Below are positions 35,085 to 44,734 of a stretch of DNA of 64,000 bases, in pieces (within the stretch, counting starts at the first letter, position 1; each line of letters begins with the position of its first letter). The position numbers were made by a program, and so were the translations under genes. This DNA is from an uncultured Lachnospiraceae bacterium (GTDB lineage: Bacteria; Bacillota; Clostridia; Lachnospirales; Lachnospiraceae): assembly GCA_946405625.1 (NCBI GenBank), contig CAMJHQ010000015.1:22392-86391 (forward strand), given 5' to 3'. The notes below the pieces were generated by a model that was not told the DNA's origin, searched no databases, and saw only the letters and a list, made by a program, of their open reading frames with translations.

Positions 35085-36434
35085 TTATTTATCCCAGACT
35101 ACGATCGGATTCACCTCATAGAACAGGATCATTGCATCATACATTTCTGTCGGAGCAAATGTCAGCTGATAATACGGTTTCATATTTTCGAATCCGGCAG
35201 TGTAATATTCTCCAACCGAACCTGTAGGCATCTTTCCGTTAACTGCCTTTCCGAGATCTGTATTTTCATCGATCTTTCCGAAATCAATAAAGTACTTGTT
35301 CTCCGGCATATCCTTTACTGCCAATGCAAGCGGATCGTCTGAGCAAAGATCCAGATCGAATCTTCCGGAGTAATCTTCTTTCGGAAGATTAACTTTTGTA
35401 TTATAGAAATCTGTTCCGATAGTATAGTAACTGTCACCATATTCTTCATTCAGATATACTCCGAGAAATGTATTCATCGATGACTGATTTTCTGTCATAT
35501 GTCCATTGTGGCATCCTATCATCACGGCACCGTTATGTTCTCTCTCTTCAACCTCAAGGATCCAGTCCACATTTTTCTTCATGTATGTATCTCTGGCCTT
35601 GTTTGTTTCATTCTCCTTCACACAGTAGCTGATAAAATATTTAATATTCTCCGCAATATTCCTGATAATCTCAACCTCTGCAGCGCTTGTTTTTTCCGCA
35701 TAGGCATCCTTATTACTATCAAGATCGGCCTGAATTTCATCCATCAAAGCATTTATATCGTCATACTTTGAAGCATCATATGCATCATAAGAATCTCCAA
35801 GATATTCAGCCATCTTCGAGCTGAACTTACTCTGTTTGTCCGGAGCAACCTTTCCGTAAAAACTGTTTATTGAAGCAATACTGTCCTCATCATACTGCAT
35901 ATCCATTCCGTAGAGACGGACCTTATCTTCTTCAGCAGCAGTCTGATTATGATCATGCATCCATTTTATGAGCTCACACATTTCATCTGTTCTGTATATT
36001 CCATATCCAAGATGTCGGGTAACTTCTTCCGGAGTTCCCTCTCCTCCCTGAATATATACATTTGCAATCTCGCATCCTCCGACGTCACCTTCAAGAATAA
36101 GAGCTCTGACATTAGTCTTTTCAACAAGGATCTTAAATAATTCAAGCTTCAGATGCTGAAATTCCTTGTTTCCGTGAGTCGCTTCTCCAAGTGCAACTAT
36201 TCTTGTTCCTTCAGGTATCTCGATATTATCAATTGTCACTACAGCATTTTCAAATTCACTCTGATCAAATGAAATACTCTCTGCAGCATTACTGCCTGCG
36301 GCTGTCTGATTTTCCGAGCTGTTTTTTGAAGCTGTACTGTCTTCATTCTTATTATCAGATCCACATGCAGCAAGCCCGAAAACCATTGCAGCAGCTGCCA
36401 TAACACTAATGAACCTCTTAGTTATTCTTCTCAT
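35085..36434 (-). CDS. Erythromycin-esterase family lipoprotein
   Basis: 449 residues. Lipobox LAAC gives Cys24, followed by a Ser/Asn/Ala linker. The esterase-like domain (about 60-440) shows VALGEATHGNKEFQHLKLE, ILEGDVGG, WMHDHNQ and MIGCHNGHM, matching the Glu and His positions of the EreA/EreB fold. Known members hydrolyse the macrolide lactone, but many distant relatives have unknown substrates. Surface anchoring is atypical for a resistance esterase, so macrolide resistance should not be assumed. GGAGG precedes the ATG. It is transcribed alone. Confidence 0.82.
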   Translation of the reverse strand: MRRITKRFISVMAAAAMVFGLAACGSDNKNEDSTASKNSSENQTAAGSNAAESISFDQSEFENAVVTIDNIEIPEGTRIVALGEATHGNKEFQHLKLELFKILVEKTNVRALILEGDVGGCEIANVYIQGGEGTPEEVTRHLGYGIYRTDEMCELIKWMHDHNQTAAEEDKVRLYGMDMQYDEDSIASINSFYGKVAPDKQSKFSSKMAEYLGDSYDAYDASKYDDINALMDEIQADLDSNKDAYAEKTSAAEVEIIRNIAENIKYFISYCVKENETNKARDTYMKKNVDWILEVEEREHNGAVMIGCHNGHMTENQSSMNTFLGVYLNEEYGDSYYTIGTDFYNTKVNLPKEDYSGRFDLDLCSDDPLALAVKDMPENKYFIDFGKIDENTDLGKAVNGKMPTGSVGEYYTAGFENMKPYYQLTFAPTEMYDAMILFYEVNPIVVWDK

Positions 36435-36628
36435 AATTATCCTCCATCATGTAAATTGTCTTAGGTCACGAGAAGGAAGTATATCATCATTCACGCAACC
36501 GTACAATCTCAGAATTTATAATACTATTATCAATCTGAATTCATAATATTATTATCCATTTAATGATCAGCCGAACACTTGCTTCTTCAGTCGTATGGGG
36601 CTTCTCTATGGATAAATAATAAACTCAA

Positions 36629-36697
36629 ACAAAAAAACTGTCGTTTGAATAACATTACAAAACATTACAATTCTGTAATAATACTCAAACAACAGTT
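36629..36697 (-). terminator. Terminator of the kinase/AraC/phosphotransferase operon
   Basis: 13-bp stem with one mismatch, AACTGTCGTTTGA (36636-36648) and TCAAACAACAGTT (36685-36697). On the minus strand it is followed by TTTTTTTG. The rest of the gap 36435-36776 contains only a degenerate 25-bp repeat (GAATTYATAAT at 36512 and 36537). Confidence 0.8.
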
Positions 36698-36776
36698 CAC
36701 TATCTTATCTGAAATATATCCTGTCTTTTATACTCTTTCAGCAATAAGACCCCTTCCTCTACGGTGAGTGAGAATG

Positions 36777-37718
36777 TCACTCCCACGAAACCGAAAGAAG
36801 CCTTTTGGCATTGTCTATTCTGAACCCCGGATATTTTTCCTTAAATACTTTCTCTTTCGATAACGCATCCATATAATATCTGAGGCCAAGCTCGAAGCAT
36901 ATCTTATTAAATGCATCCGGAAGATTCTTCATTACCTCATCACCGACTTCCTCCGGTGCAGCATTTAAATATCCATCAACCAGAATCTCTGCCGCAGTCT
37001 TATCAAATGTCCGGTCTCTCAGGCTTGCAGACCTCACACAATCCGCAATATCCTCGAGCTTGGAACCCATCATGATAGTATCAAAATCTATAAATGCTAC
37101 AACTTCTCCCTTATTGAGAATTATGTTTGCAAGCTTAGTATCTCCGTGAACAACCGCTGTACTTTCGGCTTTATAATATGGCATTTCATTAAATTTATTA
37201 TCGATCACGGATTCCAGGAAGATATCCCTGTTCTCTTCACAGATATCATCACTGTTTTTCATTTTTAAATAAATATCATAATAATATTTTAAATCATGTA
37301 GATGTGGATAGTTAGCCTTTGGTTCCTCGGTGAGTGTACTCAGTATCTTATGCATTTTCGCAAGTCCAACACCGCATGCATAGAGGTCATCTTTTTTGAA
37401 TGGCGGATTAATGATCCCGCCTTCAATACATCTGTATGCTCTCCATTTATCTCCATCTTCATCCGTCACGAAATAATCCCCTTCAGCAGTTTTAAGCATT
37501 GCGGGATAAAGCCAGTCATATTCATCGCAGGCTTTGGAATACAGATTATAATTATATTCAAGTTTTACCGTGTCAATGCCTCTGCTTATACGCTGACATA
37601 TATATCTTCCTCCTGCCGTATCGATAACATATGTATCATTGATATGTCCGCCGCCAAGAGAGTTGATCGATTTCACAGTATCACTTATATACTTTGAGTA
37701 TATATCATCAATCTTCAT
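36777..37718 (-). CDS. APH-fold phosphotransferase, possible N-acetylhexosamine kinase
   Basis: 313 residues from the ATG at 37718, which overlaps the end of the AraC gene and has AAAGGAAAG upstream. The kinase-like fold shows the nucleotide loop LGGGHINDTYVI, the Brenner-type motif VVHGDTKLANIIL and the metal motif VAFIDFDTIMMG. The opening and the QRIS segment resemble NahK-type anomeric N-acetylhexosamine kinases more than aminoglycoside kinases; this is a resemblance from memory. Third gene after a hybrid kinase and AraC regulator, which fits a sugar-use role. Confidence 0.7.
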   Translation of the reverse strand: MKIDDIYSKYISDTVKSINSLGGGHINDTYVIDTAGGRYICQRISRGIDTVKLEYNYNLYSKACDEYDWLYPAMLKTAEGDYFVTDEDGDKWRAYRCIEGGIINPPFKKDDLYACGVGLAKMHKILSTLTEEPKANYPHLHDLKYYYDIYLKMKNSDDICEENRDIFLESVIDNKFNEMPYYKAESTAVVHGDTKLANIILNKGEVVAFIDFDTIMMGSKLEDIADCVRSASLRDRTFDKTAAEILVDGYLNAAPEEVGDEVMKNLPDAFNKICFELGLRYYMDALSKEKVFKEKYPGFRIDNAKRLLSVSWE

Positions 37719-38733
37719 CAAATGTTCTTTCCTTTGTTCTAAGATCATCCAGACTCTTCATCTGTTTCTGATACTCGGAAGGTGTCATTCCCGTATACTT
37801 TTTGAAGACCTTTGTAAAATAGTTTGTCTCACGATATCCGCATCCGTCACTTATCTCACTGATAGTATGCGTTCCGAATCTAAGCTCATGCTTTGCAAGA
37901 TTTATCCTCATCTGCTCAAGGTAGGTCATGCATGACATGGAAACCTCTTTATTAAATGCATCATTCAAAGTATTTTTATTTATTGAAAACTCTTTCAGAA
38001 CAGTATCCATAGTAATATCCTCATAGATATTATCCCACAGATACCTTGTTACCCTGGCAACCAGCGGATCCTTATATATATCATCCTGTCTGTTGTTTCT
38101 GTAAAAATCCGCAGAAGTTGTAAAGAGTAATTGAAGAATAAAGTATCTTATTCTCATAATCCAGAAATTATCCGGCTGTTCTTTAACCTCATACTCTATA
38201 CTAATGAAAACCCTCATAAACCAGTTATATTCCTGAAGTGTCAGATTAAAATATCCGATATCCCTGTCCTTCATAAAAAATTGCTGCAGATAAAGCGCAT
38301 CCTGATATATCATTTCATTGGAAAAATCATCTTCAAACCGGATATCATCATTTATGAGCTTTTCCATTTTCTCATTCTGAGTCATGTCACTGTCATCTAT
38401 CGCATTCAGAAACCTATCATATTTCCCCGAATTAAGTGCCTCTATAGTAAACTCATCACGGATTACAGTCGGACTGAAATATACCGTTCTTGTTTTTATA
38501 TCATTTTCGGAAACGACTTTAAATTCCGCTTTATCATTTATGAATATTAATGCCGGTGTACCTATAGATATATATTTCCCTCTGTCTTCAACTATAAATG
38601 AACCTGATCTGAGCAGGATCATTTTATAAGTCGTTTTATCATTAAGATAATCAGAAAATCCATCCTTCTGTTCGTAGAATACATCTAACGAACAGTTCAT
38701 TCCCGGACGTTTACTTTTGGTTGTAAGCTCCAT
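37708..38733 (-). CDS. AraC family regulator
   Basis: 341 residues from the ATG at 38733 (AGGGGGAC six bases upstream); a longer frame would run into the preceding gene. The N-terminal half is a cupin-like sensor (MILLRSGSFIVED, then ISIGTPALIFI). The C-terminal double HTH has ITMDTVLKEFSINKNTLNDAF, TISEISDGCGY and MTPSEYQKQ. It has no receiver domain, although it sits 19 bp after a hybrid histidine kinase, so any signalling link is indirect or through co-expression. Confidence 0.88.
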   Translation of the reverse strand: MELTTKSKRPGMNCSLDVFYEQKDGFSDYLNDKTTYKMILLRSGSFIVEDRGKYISIGTPALIFINDKAEFKVVSENDIKTRTVYFSPTVIRDEFTIEALNSGKYDRFLNAIDDSDMTQNEKMEKLINDDIRFEDDFSNEMIYQDALYLQQFFMKDRDIGYFNLTLQEYNWFMRVFISIEYEVKEQPDNFWIMRIRYFILQLLFTTSADFYRNNRQDDIYKDPLVARVTRYLWDNIYEDITMDTVLKEFSINKNTLNDAFNKEVSMSCMTYLEQMRINLAKHELRFGTHTISEISDGCGYRETNYFTKVFKKYTGMTPSEYQKQMKSLDDLRTKERTFDED

Positions 38734-38752
38734 CTTGTCCCCCTGTGAAAAC

Positions 38753-41683
38753 TTAAGATAATACACTTTTAATTTCCGATGCTGTCTGTAAATACTTATC
38801 AAGAAGCTTATCAATACCCTTATTAATCACATCTGAATTATTGACTTTTGCCGCCATCTCCTGTTCAAGAGCCATCGCCGACAGTTCATCCAGCCCTATC
38901 ATTTTAGCAGTACTCTTCAAAGCATGTACTCGAACCTGATAATCATTAATGTCATGTTCTGTATGATCCTGCCTGATCATATCAGCTTTATCTTTTGCAG
39001 CATCCGCAAAATCTCTTACAAGCTCCAGATAGAGATCCCTGTCTTCTGCCGAATAAGAAAGTCCACTTGCGGTATTAACTCCAATCTCCTTCAGCCCCTC
39101 TATGAAGTCCTTCGGGCCATCTGCCTTGGACACAGCCTTCTGCTGATCTTCTGCAGGAAATTCCATCGGTTCATCCGCGTCTGATCCTTCCGGAAGAAAC
39201 TCTATCGGCTCATCTTCGTCCGATCCTTCCGGAAGAAACTCCATCGGCTCATCCGCGTCTACTTCGGCAATCGGAAAATCGATCGGTGCATTATTATATG
39301 GCTTTTCTATATTGATAACCTCCGGACTCATTACCTCTTCAGATTGATTATCCGAATCAAAAAGTTCCTTCGGCAGATACTTTACGAGCATAGCCTCAAG
39401 CTTGGACAGATCTATCGGTTTAGACAGATAATCATCAAAGCCTGCATTAAGATACATTTCTTTAGCACCCACAATAGCATTTGCCGTAAGTGCAACAACC
39501 GATGTTTCCTTCTTCAAAATATGATCTTCTCTAAGCTTATGAAGTACTTCGATTCCATCCATCTTAGGCATCATATGATCAAGGAAAACTATATGATAAT
39601 CATTCACACGTATTTTCTCTATAGCTTCCGGACCCGAGCTTGCCAGATCAGGAATGATTCCGCTAAGCTTGAGCAGGTTCTTTGCGACCTTAAGATTCAT
39701 CTCATTATCATCTACTACAAGAACCTTGGCTCCATCGATTTTGAGACGGGCCTTACGCTTTGTCTGATTTTCACTTTTCTTCAACCAATCAACATAGTTG
39801 CCTATCGGTGTACTGTCCACAATCTTCTGACGAAGTACAAATGAGAATTCGGAGCCTTTTCTGTATTTACTCTTAACAGTCAGCTCACTGCCCATCATCG
39901 GAAGAAGCTTATTAACTATAGCCATTCCAAGACCGGTACCTTCAATATTTCGATTACGTTTTTCTTCAAGTCTCTCAAATGATTCAAACAGTTTTCCGAG
40001 ATCTTCTTCTTTAATTCCGATTCCTGTATCCTTTACGCAGATGAAGAGACTTATCATATTATCATCACGGCTTTGTTCCTTGATTATCAGCCTGACAGTT
40101 CCCTTCTCGGTATATTTTACAGCATTTGTCAACAGGTTCATTATAACCTGTGCGATTCTTATATCATCACCACAGAGTGTTGACGGAAGAGTCTCGCTTA
40201 TATCTGCTATGAAGTTGAGTCCCTTTGCCTTTGCACGCTCCAGTATAGATATAACAAGGTTATTGATCATAGATGAAGTACTGTAATTAGCAGTTATTAT
40301 CTCCATCTTTCCGTCTTCTATCTTTGAAAAATCAAGTATCGTATTAACCAGTGACAGCAGTGTTTTTCCTGCCATCTGAATGTTTGAAGAATACTCCTGA
40401 ATATCCTTTTCGGTTGACTCATGAAGAATCATTTCATTCATTCCGAGAATTGAATTGATAGGTGTTCTTATCTCATGAGACATATTTGCAAGGAAATCAC
40501 TCTTTGCCCTGTTCGCCGAATCCGCTATCTTAATCTGTTTCTGAAGCGAGGATGACATCGTCTGTAAACTGCGGGACAGAATTCCTATCTCATCATTGCC
40601 CTTCACACTCATCTTTTCACTGAAATCACCGTTCGCATAATTCTCTGCAACATCTGTCATTCTTTTTATAGGTCTTGTAATAGTCCTTACCCAGATGAGA
40701 GTTATCAGAACTGCAAGAAGCAGAATAACAACAGAGATCATCAACTGCTGTCCTGTCAGACTCTGCTGAGGTGCATTTATTTCCTGGATCGGAGCATAGA
40801 ATCCGAGGATCATTCCGTTCTTCAGTTCCTTCAGTACAAGCTTCTGCTGTGTACCTATACGCGAACGAAAAACAACCGGATTGTTCAGTTCCAGATCAAG
40901 TACATTTTTAAAGTACTGCTGATCACTTTCCGGAAGATTCTCAAAGCTTATACCATCCGGGTAGTCTTCATGATAGACAACATTTCCATTCTTATCTATA
41001 AGAAATGCACGGCCCGTATCATATACCTTTACATTTGCAACAGATTCTTTTAAAAGATCCATGCTGATATCCATGCCGATTATTCCCACGGTATAGCCTT
41101 TATAATAATACGGAATTATATATGAGATCATATCAACACCGAGATTGGCGTTGTAGTAAGGATCCATCCACATCGGCTTACCTGTAGCAATCGGAGTATA
41201 GTACCAGCCTACATGTTCCAGATCGTCTTTATCATAAAGACTCATGTCAGTCGGCACAGAAGGCTGCCAGGAATTGTCATCTATGTTGATAGTATACCAG
41301 AAACCGCTTATCGGTCCAAAATCATCGGGATTGTAGCGGAGATAAACAGCCATAGCGCCGCGTGTGTTCTCGGCGATACTCTTACCGAGCTCCGAGACAT
41401 CATACGTATATTCATCGCGTTCTTTCTCATCCTCAAGAAACGCAGTGTAAGTTTCGGCTCTTTTATTTGCATAGTTGAATATAGTTCCCACTGACTGCTC
41501 GGTTGACCTGAAATTATCATCTATAACGTTTGCATAGTAATCAGCGGTCTTGGACAGAATGTCCTTTGAATCGTCATCAAGAATGGCATTGGTTCGCAAG
41601 GTTGAAGTAATAAGAAATGCCAGAATTACAACTATAATGATTGATGAAATAACAACAATTAGTTTTGTTTGGATGGATTTCAT
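38753..41683 (-). CDS. Hybrid sensor histidine kinase: Cache-HAMP-HisKA-HATPase-REC-Hpt
   Basis: 976 residues from the ATG at 41683 (AGGGGAG ten bases upstream). Order: membrane helix about 6-28, double-Cache extracellular domain (about 30-300), membrane helix about 310-330, HAMP, HisKA with His403 in NMSHEIRTPI, HATPase (NLLTNAVKYTEKG, GTGLGMAIV), receiver with Asp702 in VFLDHMMPKMDG, an acidic repeat linker and Hpt with His920 in VHALKSTA. All phosphorelay residues are present, so it should signal to a separate response regulator. The linker holds three tandem copies of about 13 residues (DADEPMEFLPEGS). Leads an operon with AraC and a sugar-kinase-like gene. Confidence 0.92.
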   Translation of the reverse strand: MKSIQTKLIVVISSIIIVVILAFLITSTLRTNAILDDDSKDILSKTADYYANVIDDNFRSTEQSVGTIFNYANKRAETYTAFLEDEKERDEYTYDVSELGKSIAENTRGAMAVYLRYNPDDFGPISGFWYTINIDDNSWQPSVPTDMSLYDKDDLEHVGWYYTPIATGKPMWMDPYYNANLGVDMISYIIPYYYKGYTVGIIGMDISMDLLKESVANVKVYDTGRAFLIDKNGNVVYHEDYPDGISFENLPESDQQYFKNVLDLELNNPVVFRSRIGTQQKLVLKELKNGMILGFYAPIQEINAPQQSLTGQQLMISVVILLLAVLITLIWVRTITRPIKRMTDVAENYANGDFSEKMSVKGNDEIGILSRSLQTMSSSLQKQIKIADSANRAKSDFLANMSHEIRTPINSILGMNEMILHESTEKDIQEYSSNIQMAGKTLLSLVNTILDFSKIEDGKMEIITANYSTSSMINNLVISILERAKAKGLNFIADISETLPSTLCGDDIRIAQVIMNLLTNAVKYTEKGTVRLIIKEQSRDDNMISLFICVKDTGIGIKEEDLGKLFESFERLEEKRNRNIEGTGLGMAIVNKLLPMMGSELTVKSKYRKGSEFSFVLRQKIVDSTPIGNYVDWLKKSENQTKRKARLKIDGAKVLVVDDNEMNLKVAKNLLKLSGIIPDLASSGPEAIEKIRVNDYHIVFLDHMMPKMDGIEVLHKLREDHILKKETSVVALTANAIVGAKEMYLNAGFDDYLSKPIDLSKLEAMLVKYLPKELFDSDNQSEEVMSPEVINIEKPYNNAPIDFPIAEVDADEPMEFLPEGSDEDEPIEFLPEGSDADEPMEFPAEDQQKAVSKADGPKDFIEGLKEIGVNTASGLSYSAEDRDLYLELVRDFADAAKDKADMIRQDHTEHDINDYQVRVHALKSTAKMIGLDELSAMALEQEMAAKVNNSDVINKGIDKLLDKYLQTASEIKSVLS

Positions 41684-41864
41684 AACACTCAAGCTCCCCT
41701 TCAGTCATTTAAGCGAGGTGAGTCACATCAGGTTTACTGATCTCTTGCTCTGATTTCACACTGCATAAACAGTACATAACCATAAACACAATATCAAATA
41801 TCATTTTGTTTTTCAATCCAAAAACATGATACTTTTTTATTCGATACATAAAGTGAAAAACTAA

Positions 41865-41904
41865 TGCCGACACCAAAATATTAATACTTATTCCGGTGCC
41901 GGCA
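41865..41904 (-). terminator. Terminator of the thiamine/ArsA side
   Basis: Stem TGCCGACACC (41865-41874) with GGTGCCGGCA (41895-41904), one mismatch; the minus strand continues TTAGTTTTTC. It lies 27 bp past the thiE stop. Confidence 0.75.
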
Positions 41905-41930
41905 TATCGATTGAAAATCATGCAGCTGAT

Positions 41931-42581
41931 CTATTCAACAATTGTTTTTGTTACTTCTTTAAGTTTTGCAGTTGCCGCAGGAATATCATCTGCCGCATAG
42001 ATAGCACTTATTACAGCTATTCCGCATATTCCGGTTCCCTTAAGTATCGGAGTGTTATCTACCGTAATTCCTCCTATAGCGATAACCGGAATTGATACCG
42101 CATTACATATATCTTTCAATGTCTCATGAGATACCTCGCACGCATCAGCCTTTGAACCGGTAGGAAATACCGCACCGACTCCAAGATAGTCAGCGCCGCG
42201 CTGTTCTGCAAGAATCGCCTGTTCGACAGTCTGAGCAGATACTCCGATTATCTTATCAGGACCAAGTTCAGCTCTGACATCACCGGCCTCCATATCGCTC
42301 TGTCCGACATGTACTCCGTCTGCATCTATCTCCTTTGCTATATCAACATTATCATTAATAACAAAAGGAACCTTATATTCTTCACACAGCTTCTTAATTT
42401 CCTTTGCTTCTTCCAGGAAATGTTCGGTATCCATTTCCTTTTCGCGGAGCTGAATAAATGTAGCGCCGCCCTCCAGACTTTCCTTAACCACTTCATATAA
42501 TGTTCTGCCGTTCAGCCAATGGCGGTCTGTAACTGCATAAAGAAGTAAATCCTTCTTATCAAGTCTCTTATCTGATTTCAT
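41931..42581 (-). CDS. thiE: Thiamine phosphate synthase
   Basis: 216 residues. It joins hydroxymethylpyrimidine pyrophosphate and thiazole phosphate to give thiamine phosphate. TIM-barrel markers are LYAVTDR, FIQLREKEMD (pyrophosphate-binding), VINDNVDIA, DGVHVGQSD, DYLGVGAVFPTGSK and VIAIGGI. GGAG precedes the ATG, which lies 14 bp inside the end of thiM, so the two are translationally coupled. No thiD or thiC is in the window. Confidence 0.95.
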   Translation of the reverse strand: MKSDKRLDKKDLLLYAVTDRHWLNGRTLYEVVKESLEGGATFIQLREKEMDTEHFLEEAKEIKKLCEEYKVPFVINDNVDIAKEIDADGVHVGQSDMEAGDVRAELGPDKIIGVSAQTVEQAILAEQRGADYLGVGAVFPTGSKADACEVSHETLKDICNAVSIPVIAIGGITVDNTPILKGTGICGIAVISAIYAADDIPAATAKLKEVTKTIVE

Positions 42582-43389
42582 ATTTTGCTCCTTTGTTTAA
42601 TGTTTCTCCATCCATGTTAAATATTGCATCGATAATGCGATTACGATAGGTTGAATTTCCGTCGCCTTCCTGCATGCGTGACCATCCGATCTCACCGGCA
42701 AGTCCCATTGTACAAACAGCCGCAGCAACTGCCTCAAGTTTATTATCCGGATTTGCAACTACAAATGCCGTTGTAAGACCTGACAGCTGACAACCTGTAC
42801 CTGTGATACGTCCCATTTCAGGGCGTCCGTTTCTTATCACGTAGCATTTATCTCCGTCACTTACAAGGTCGATGGCTCCCGTAATGGCAACTATGGTATC
42901 TGCCTTCTTAGCAAATTCCTTTACGAATCTGACTGCACTGTCTAAAGTCTCGTCAGAAACCGCATCTGCCACATCAGCATCCACTCCCTTTGTTGTTCCG
43001 CTGCCAAGAGCAAGCGTTTTGATTTCAGATATATTTCCTCTTATAACTGTAAACTTAATTTCATCCATAAGCTTAACTGCTGTCTCCGTACGAAGCTTTG
43101 ATGCACCCGCTCCGACCGGATCGAGAAGTATCGGATGTCCAAGCTCTGCAGCCTTTCTTCCTGCCGTAAACATTCCCTTTATGGTCTGCTGATTCAGAGT
43201 TCCGATATTGATATTAAGTCCGCCGCAGATTGATGTGATGTCTTCCACATCTTCCGGTTCATCTGACATGATCGGACTTCCTCCACTTGCAAGCAGTACA
43301 TTTGCAACATCATTCACAGTTACATAGTTTGTAATGTTATGTACAAGCGGTACATTTTTCCTTACATTTTCAAGACATTCTCCTAACAT
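42568..43389 (-). CDS. thiM: Hydroxyethylthiazole kinase
   Basis: 273 residues. It phosphorylates the thiazole alcohol salvaged from thiamine breakdown and feeds ThiE. Features are VHNITNYVTVNDVAN, GGSPIMSDEPEDVED, LLDPVGAGAS, VIRGNISEI and the nucleotide/anion loop with Cys200 in GTGCQLSG. GGAGG precedes the ATG. Only 65 bp separates it from the upstream gene, and no TPP riboswitch (THI box) can be seen there, unlike many thiM leaders. It may be transcribed with DUF3810 and the ArsA genes upstream. Confidence 0.95.
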   Translation of the reverse strand: MLGECLENVRKNVPLVHNITNYVTVNDVANVLLASGGSPIMSDEPEDVEDITSICGGLNINIGTLNQQTIKGMFTAGRKAAELGHPILLDPVGAGASKLRTETAVKLMDEIKFTVIRGNISEIKTLALGSGTTKGVDADVADAVSDETLDSAVRFVKEFAKKADTIVAITGAIDLVSDGDKCYVIRNGRPEMGRITGTGCQLSGLTTAFVVANPDNKLEAVAAAVCTMGLAGEIGWSRMQEGDGNSTYRNRIIDAIFNMDGETLNKGAKYEIR

Positions 43390-43454
43390 TTTTTAATATT
43401 TCCTCCTTAAAAAATTTATATAAATATCTTAATTGAAAAATCCGATCAAGCCAG

Positions 43455-44666
43455 CTAGAACTCGCCATAGTAATACTGGAGAAGCAGCAAAACCACTCCG
43501 TCATACGAATTGTCCTTCAGTATCTTTCCCTGTGTGCTCCATCCTGTATCTGCCGCATCATGGATCATCCTGTCGACGAAAGGAAGCTCATCTATGATAT
43601 GTGAATCAGCCGCATACAGTTTTCGTTCCTCTTCCATTGATGCTTCCGTTATTTCCTTTACTCTCTCGCTGAACTCCGGGTCAGGCCCGAACTTTTCCTC
43701 GATTATCTTCTTTTTATTTTCTATGCCTTCCGGTGATTCCAAGTCCTCCGGCCAGTCTGTAATCTCACCGGCTTCGATCATCCGATCGATTTCTGCATCA
43801 CGAGCTTCACGATAATCTGCAATAACATATCTGTACATATCTCTGTAAGCCGAAAGTCTGAGATAAGGATCTGAAGTTTTACTGAGTGCTATCTGACTTA
43901 AGAAGTTTGCTTCATTTTCCTTATAATATCCCTTATGATGTGCCAGCTCATGTGCTTCAAGAATCGGCAGATAAAGCGGATCAATATATCTGTTACGTGT
44001 TGGCTCCATAGTAAAAGGATAATTGTATCCGCCTATATTCATCCGGTTAATTATATCCGAGCAGATAGCTTCCTTAACAGGCGGATAATAGCCCTTCAGT
44101 CTTCCGTATTCATCTCCGAGAGCAGCCATAGCCTCTGATGCAAGCTTTAAGTTTTCTTCTGCAGTATGAAATGCTATGCTGCCATCTTCAGCAATAACAA
44201 TTTCCTCCGCTGCCGCATTTCCGTTATCAATAATGTAAAACAGCAGTTCCTCAATCTCTTCATAGGAGTACTGTGTTCTACGCTCGGGATTTCCCTTTCC
44301 GAGTACTGTACCGCGAAACGGTATATACCAGGTTATCATGTAGACCAGAATAACACTGAGAAGTACTATAGAAATAATCTTATAATATTTTACCGTTACT
44401 ATCCTGAATGCGTCTTTCTTCCTGAGAAAAATCAGCAGCACAGCAAAAACAACTGCCGGAACCAAAAGGGCAATACCGATATACATTACTATCTCACCAA
44501 CAGCAAAAGGAACCTTCGAAGTCAAAAATGTTATCGCATCGCACAGCCCCTTATAAATATTATCGGTATACCAATCACAAAAAGGCGGAAAGAAACCGGG
44601 TATAACCAACAGAACTATAACAGCAAAAAGAATTATAACAGATTTTTGATATGCTTTAAACTTCAA
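43455..44666 (-). CDS. DUF3810 membrane protein with putative zinc-peptidase motif
   Basis: 403 residues starting at TTG 44666 (GGAG ten bases upstream). Three hydrophobic segments (about 8-26, 52-80 and 98-118) precede a cytoplasmic or surface domain. The motif LEAHELAHHKGYYKENEANF contains HELAH with a downstream Glu, as in gluzincin-like metallopeptidases, and YPFTMEPTRNRY and RYVIADYREARD are typical of DUF3810. Function is not established. It begins 46 bp after an ArsA-type gene whose 3' end is duplicated in the gap. Confidence 0.82.
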   Translation of the reverse strand: MKFKAYQKSVIILFAVIVLLVIPGFFPPFCDWYTDNIYKGLCDAITFLTSKVPFAVGEIVMYIGIALLVPAVVFAVLLIFLRKKDAFRIVTVKYYKIISIVLLSVILVYMITWYIPFRGTVLGKGNPERRTQYSYEEIEELLFYIIDNGNAAAEEIVIAEDGSIAFHTAEENLKLASEAMAALGDEYGRLKGYYPPVKEAICSDIINRMNIGGYNYPFTMEPTRNRYIDPLYLPILEAHELAHHKGYYKENEANFLSQIALSKTSDPYLRLSAYRDMYRYVIADYREARDAEIDRMIEAGEITDWPEDLESPEGIENKKKIIEEKFGPDPEFSERVKEITEASMEEERKLYAADSHIIDELPFVDRMIHDAADTGWSTQGKILKDNSYDGVVLLLLQYYYGEF

Positions 44667-44682
44667 ACACTTAACTCTCCAC

Positions 44683-44734
44683 TCATTTATTCAAAGCTTA
44701 TATTCAGATCATTTATTCAAAGCTTATATTCAGA
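44683..44734. repeat. Perfect 26-bp duplication of an ArsA gene 3' end
   Basis: The 26 bp at 44709-44734 cover the last coding bases and stop (TAA at 44713-44715) of the ArsA gene. They are repeated exactly at 44683-44708 just downstream. Minus-strand core: AATATAAGCTTTGAATAA. Confidence 0.95.

Noticed and set aside
35085..36434. Macrolide resistance gene
   Set aside because: Only the fold-level erythromycin-esterase motifs are visible, and the protein is a surface lipoprotein; resistance would need a direct assay.
41709..41921. 70-codon minus-strand frame between the hybrid kinase and thiE
   Set aside because: It runs through the thiE terminator stem, lacks a ribosome binding site and has low-complexity AT-rich composition.
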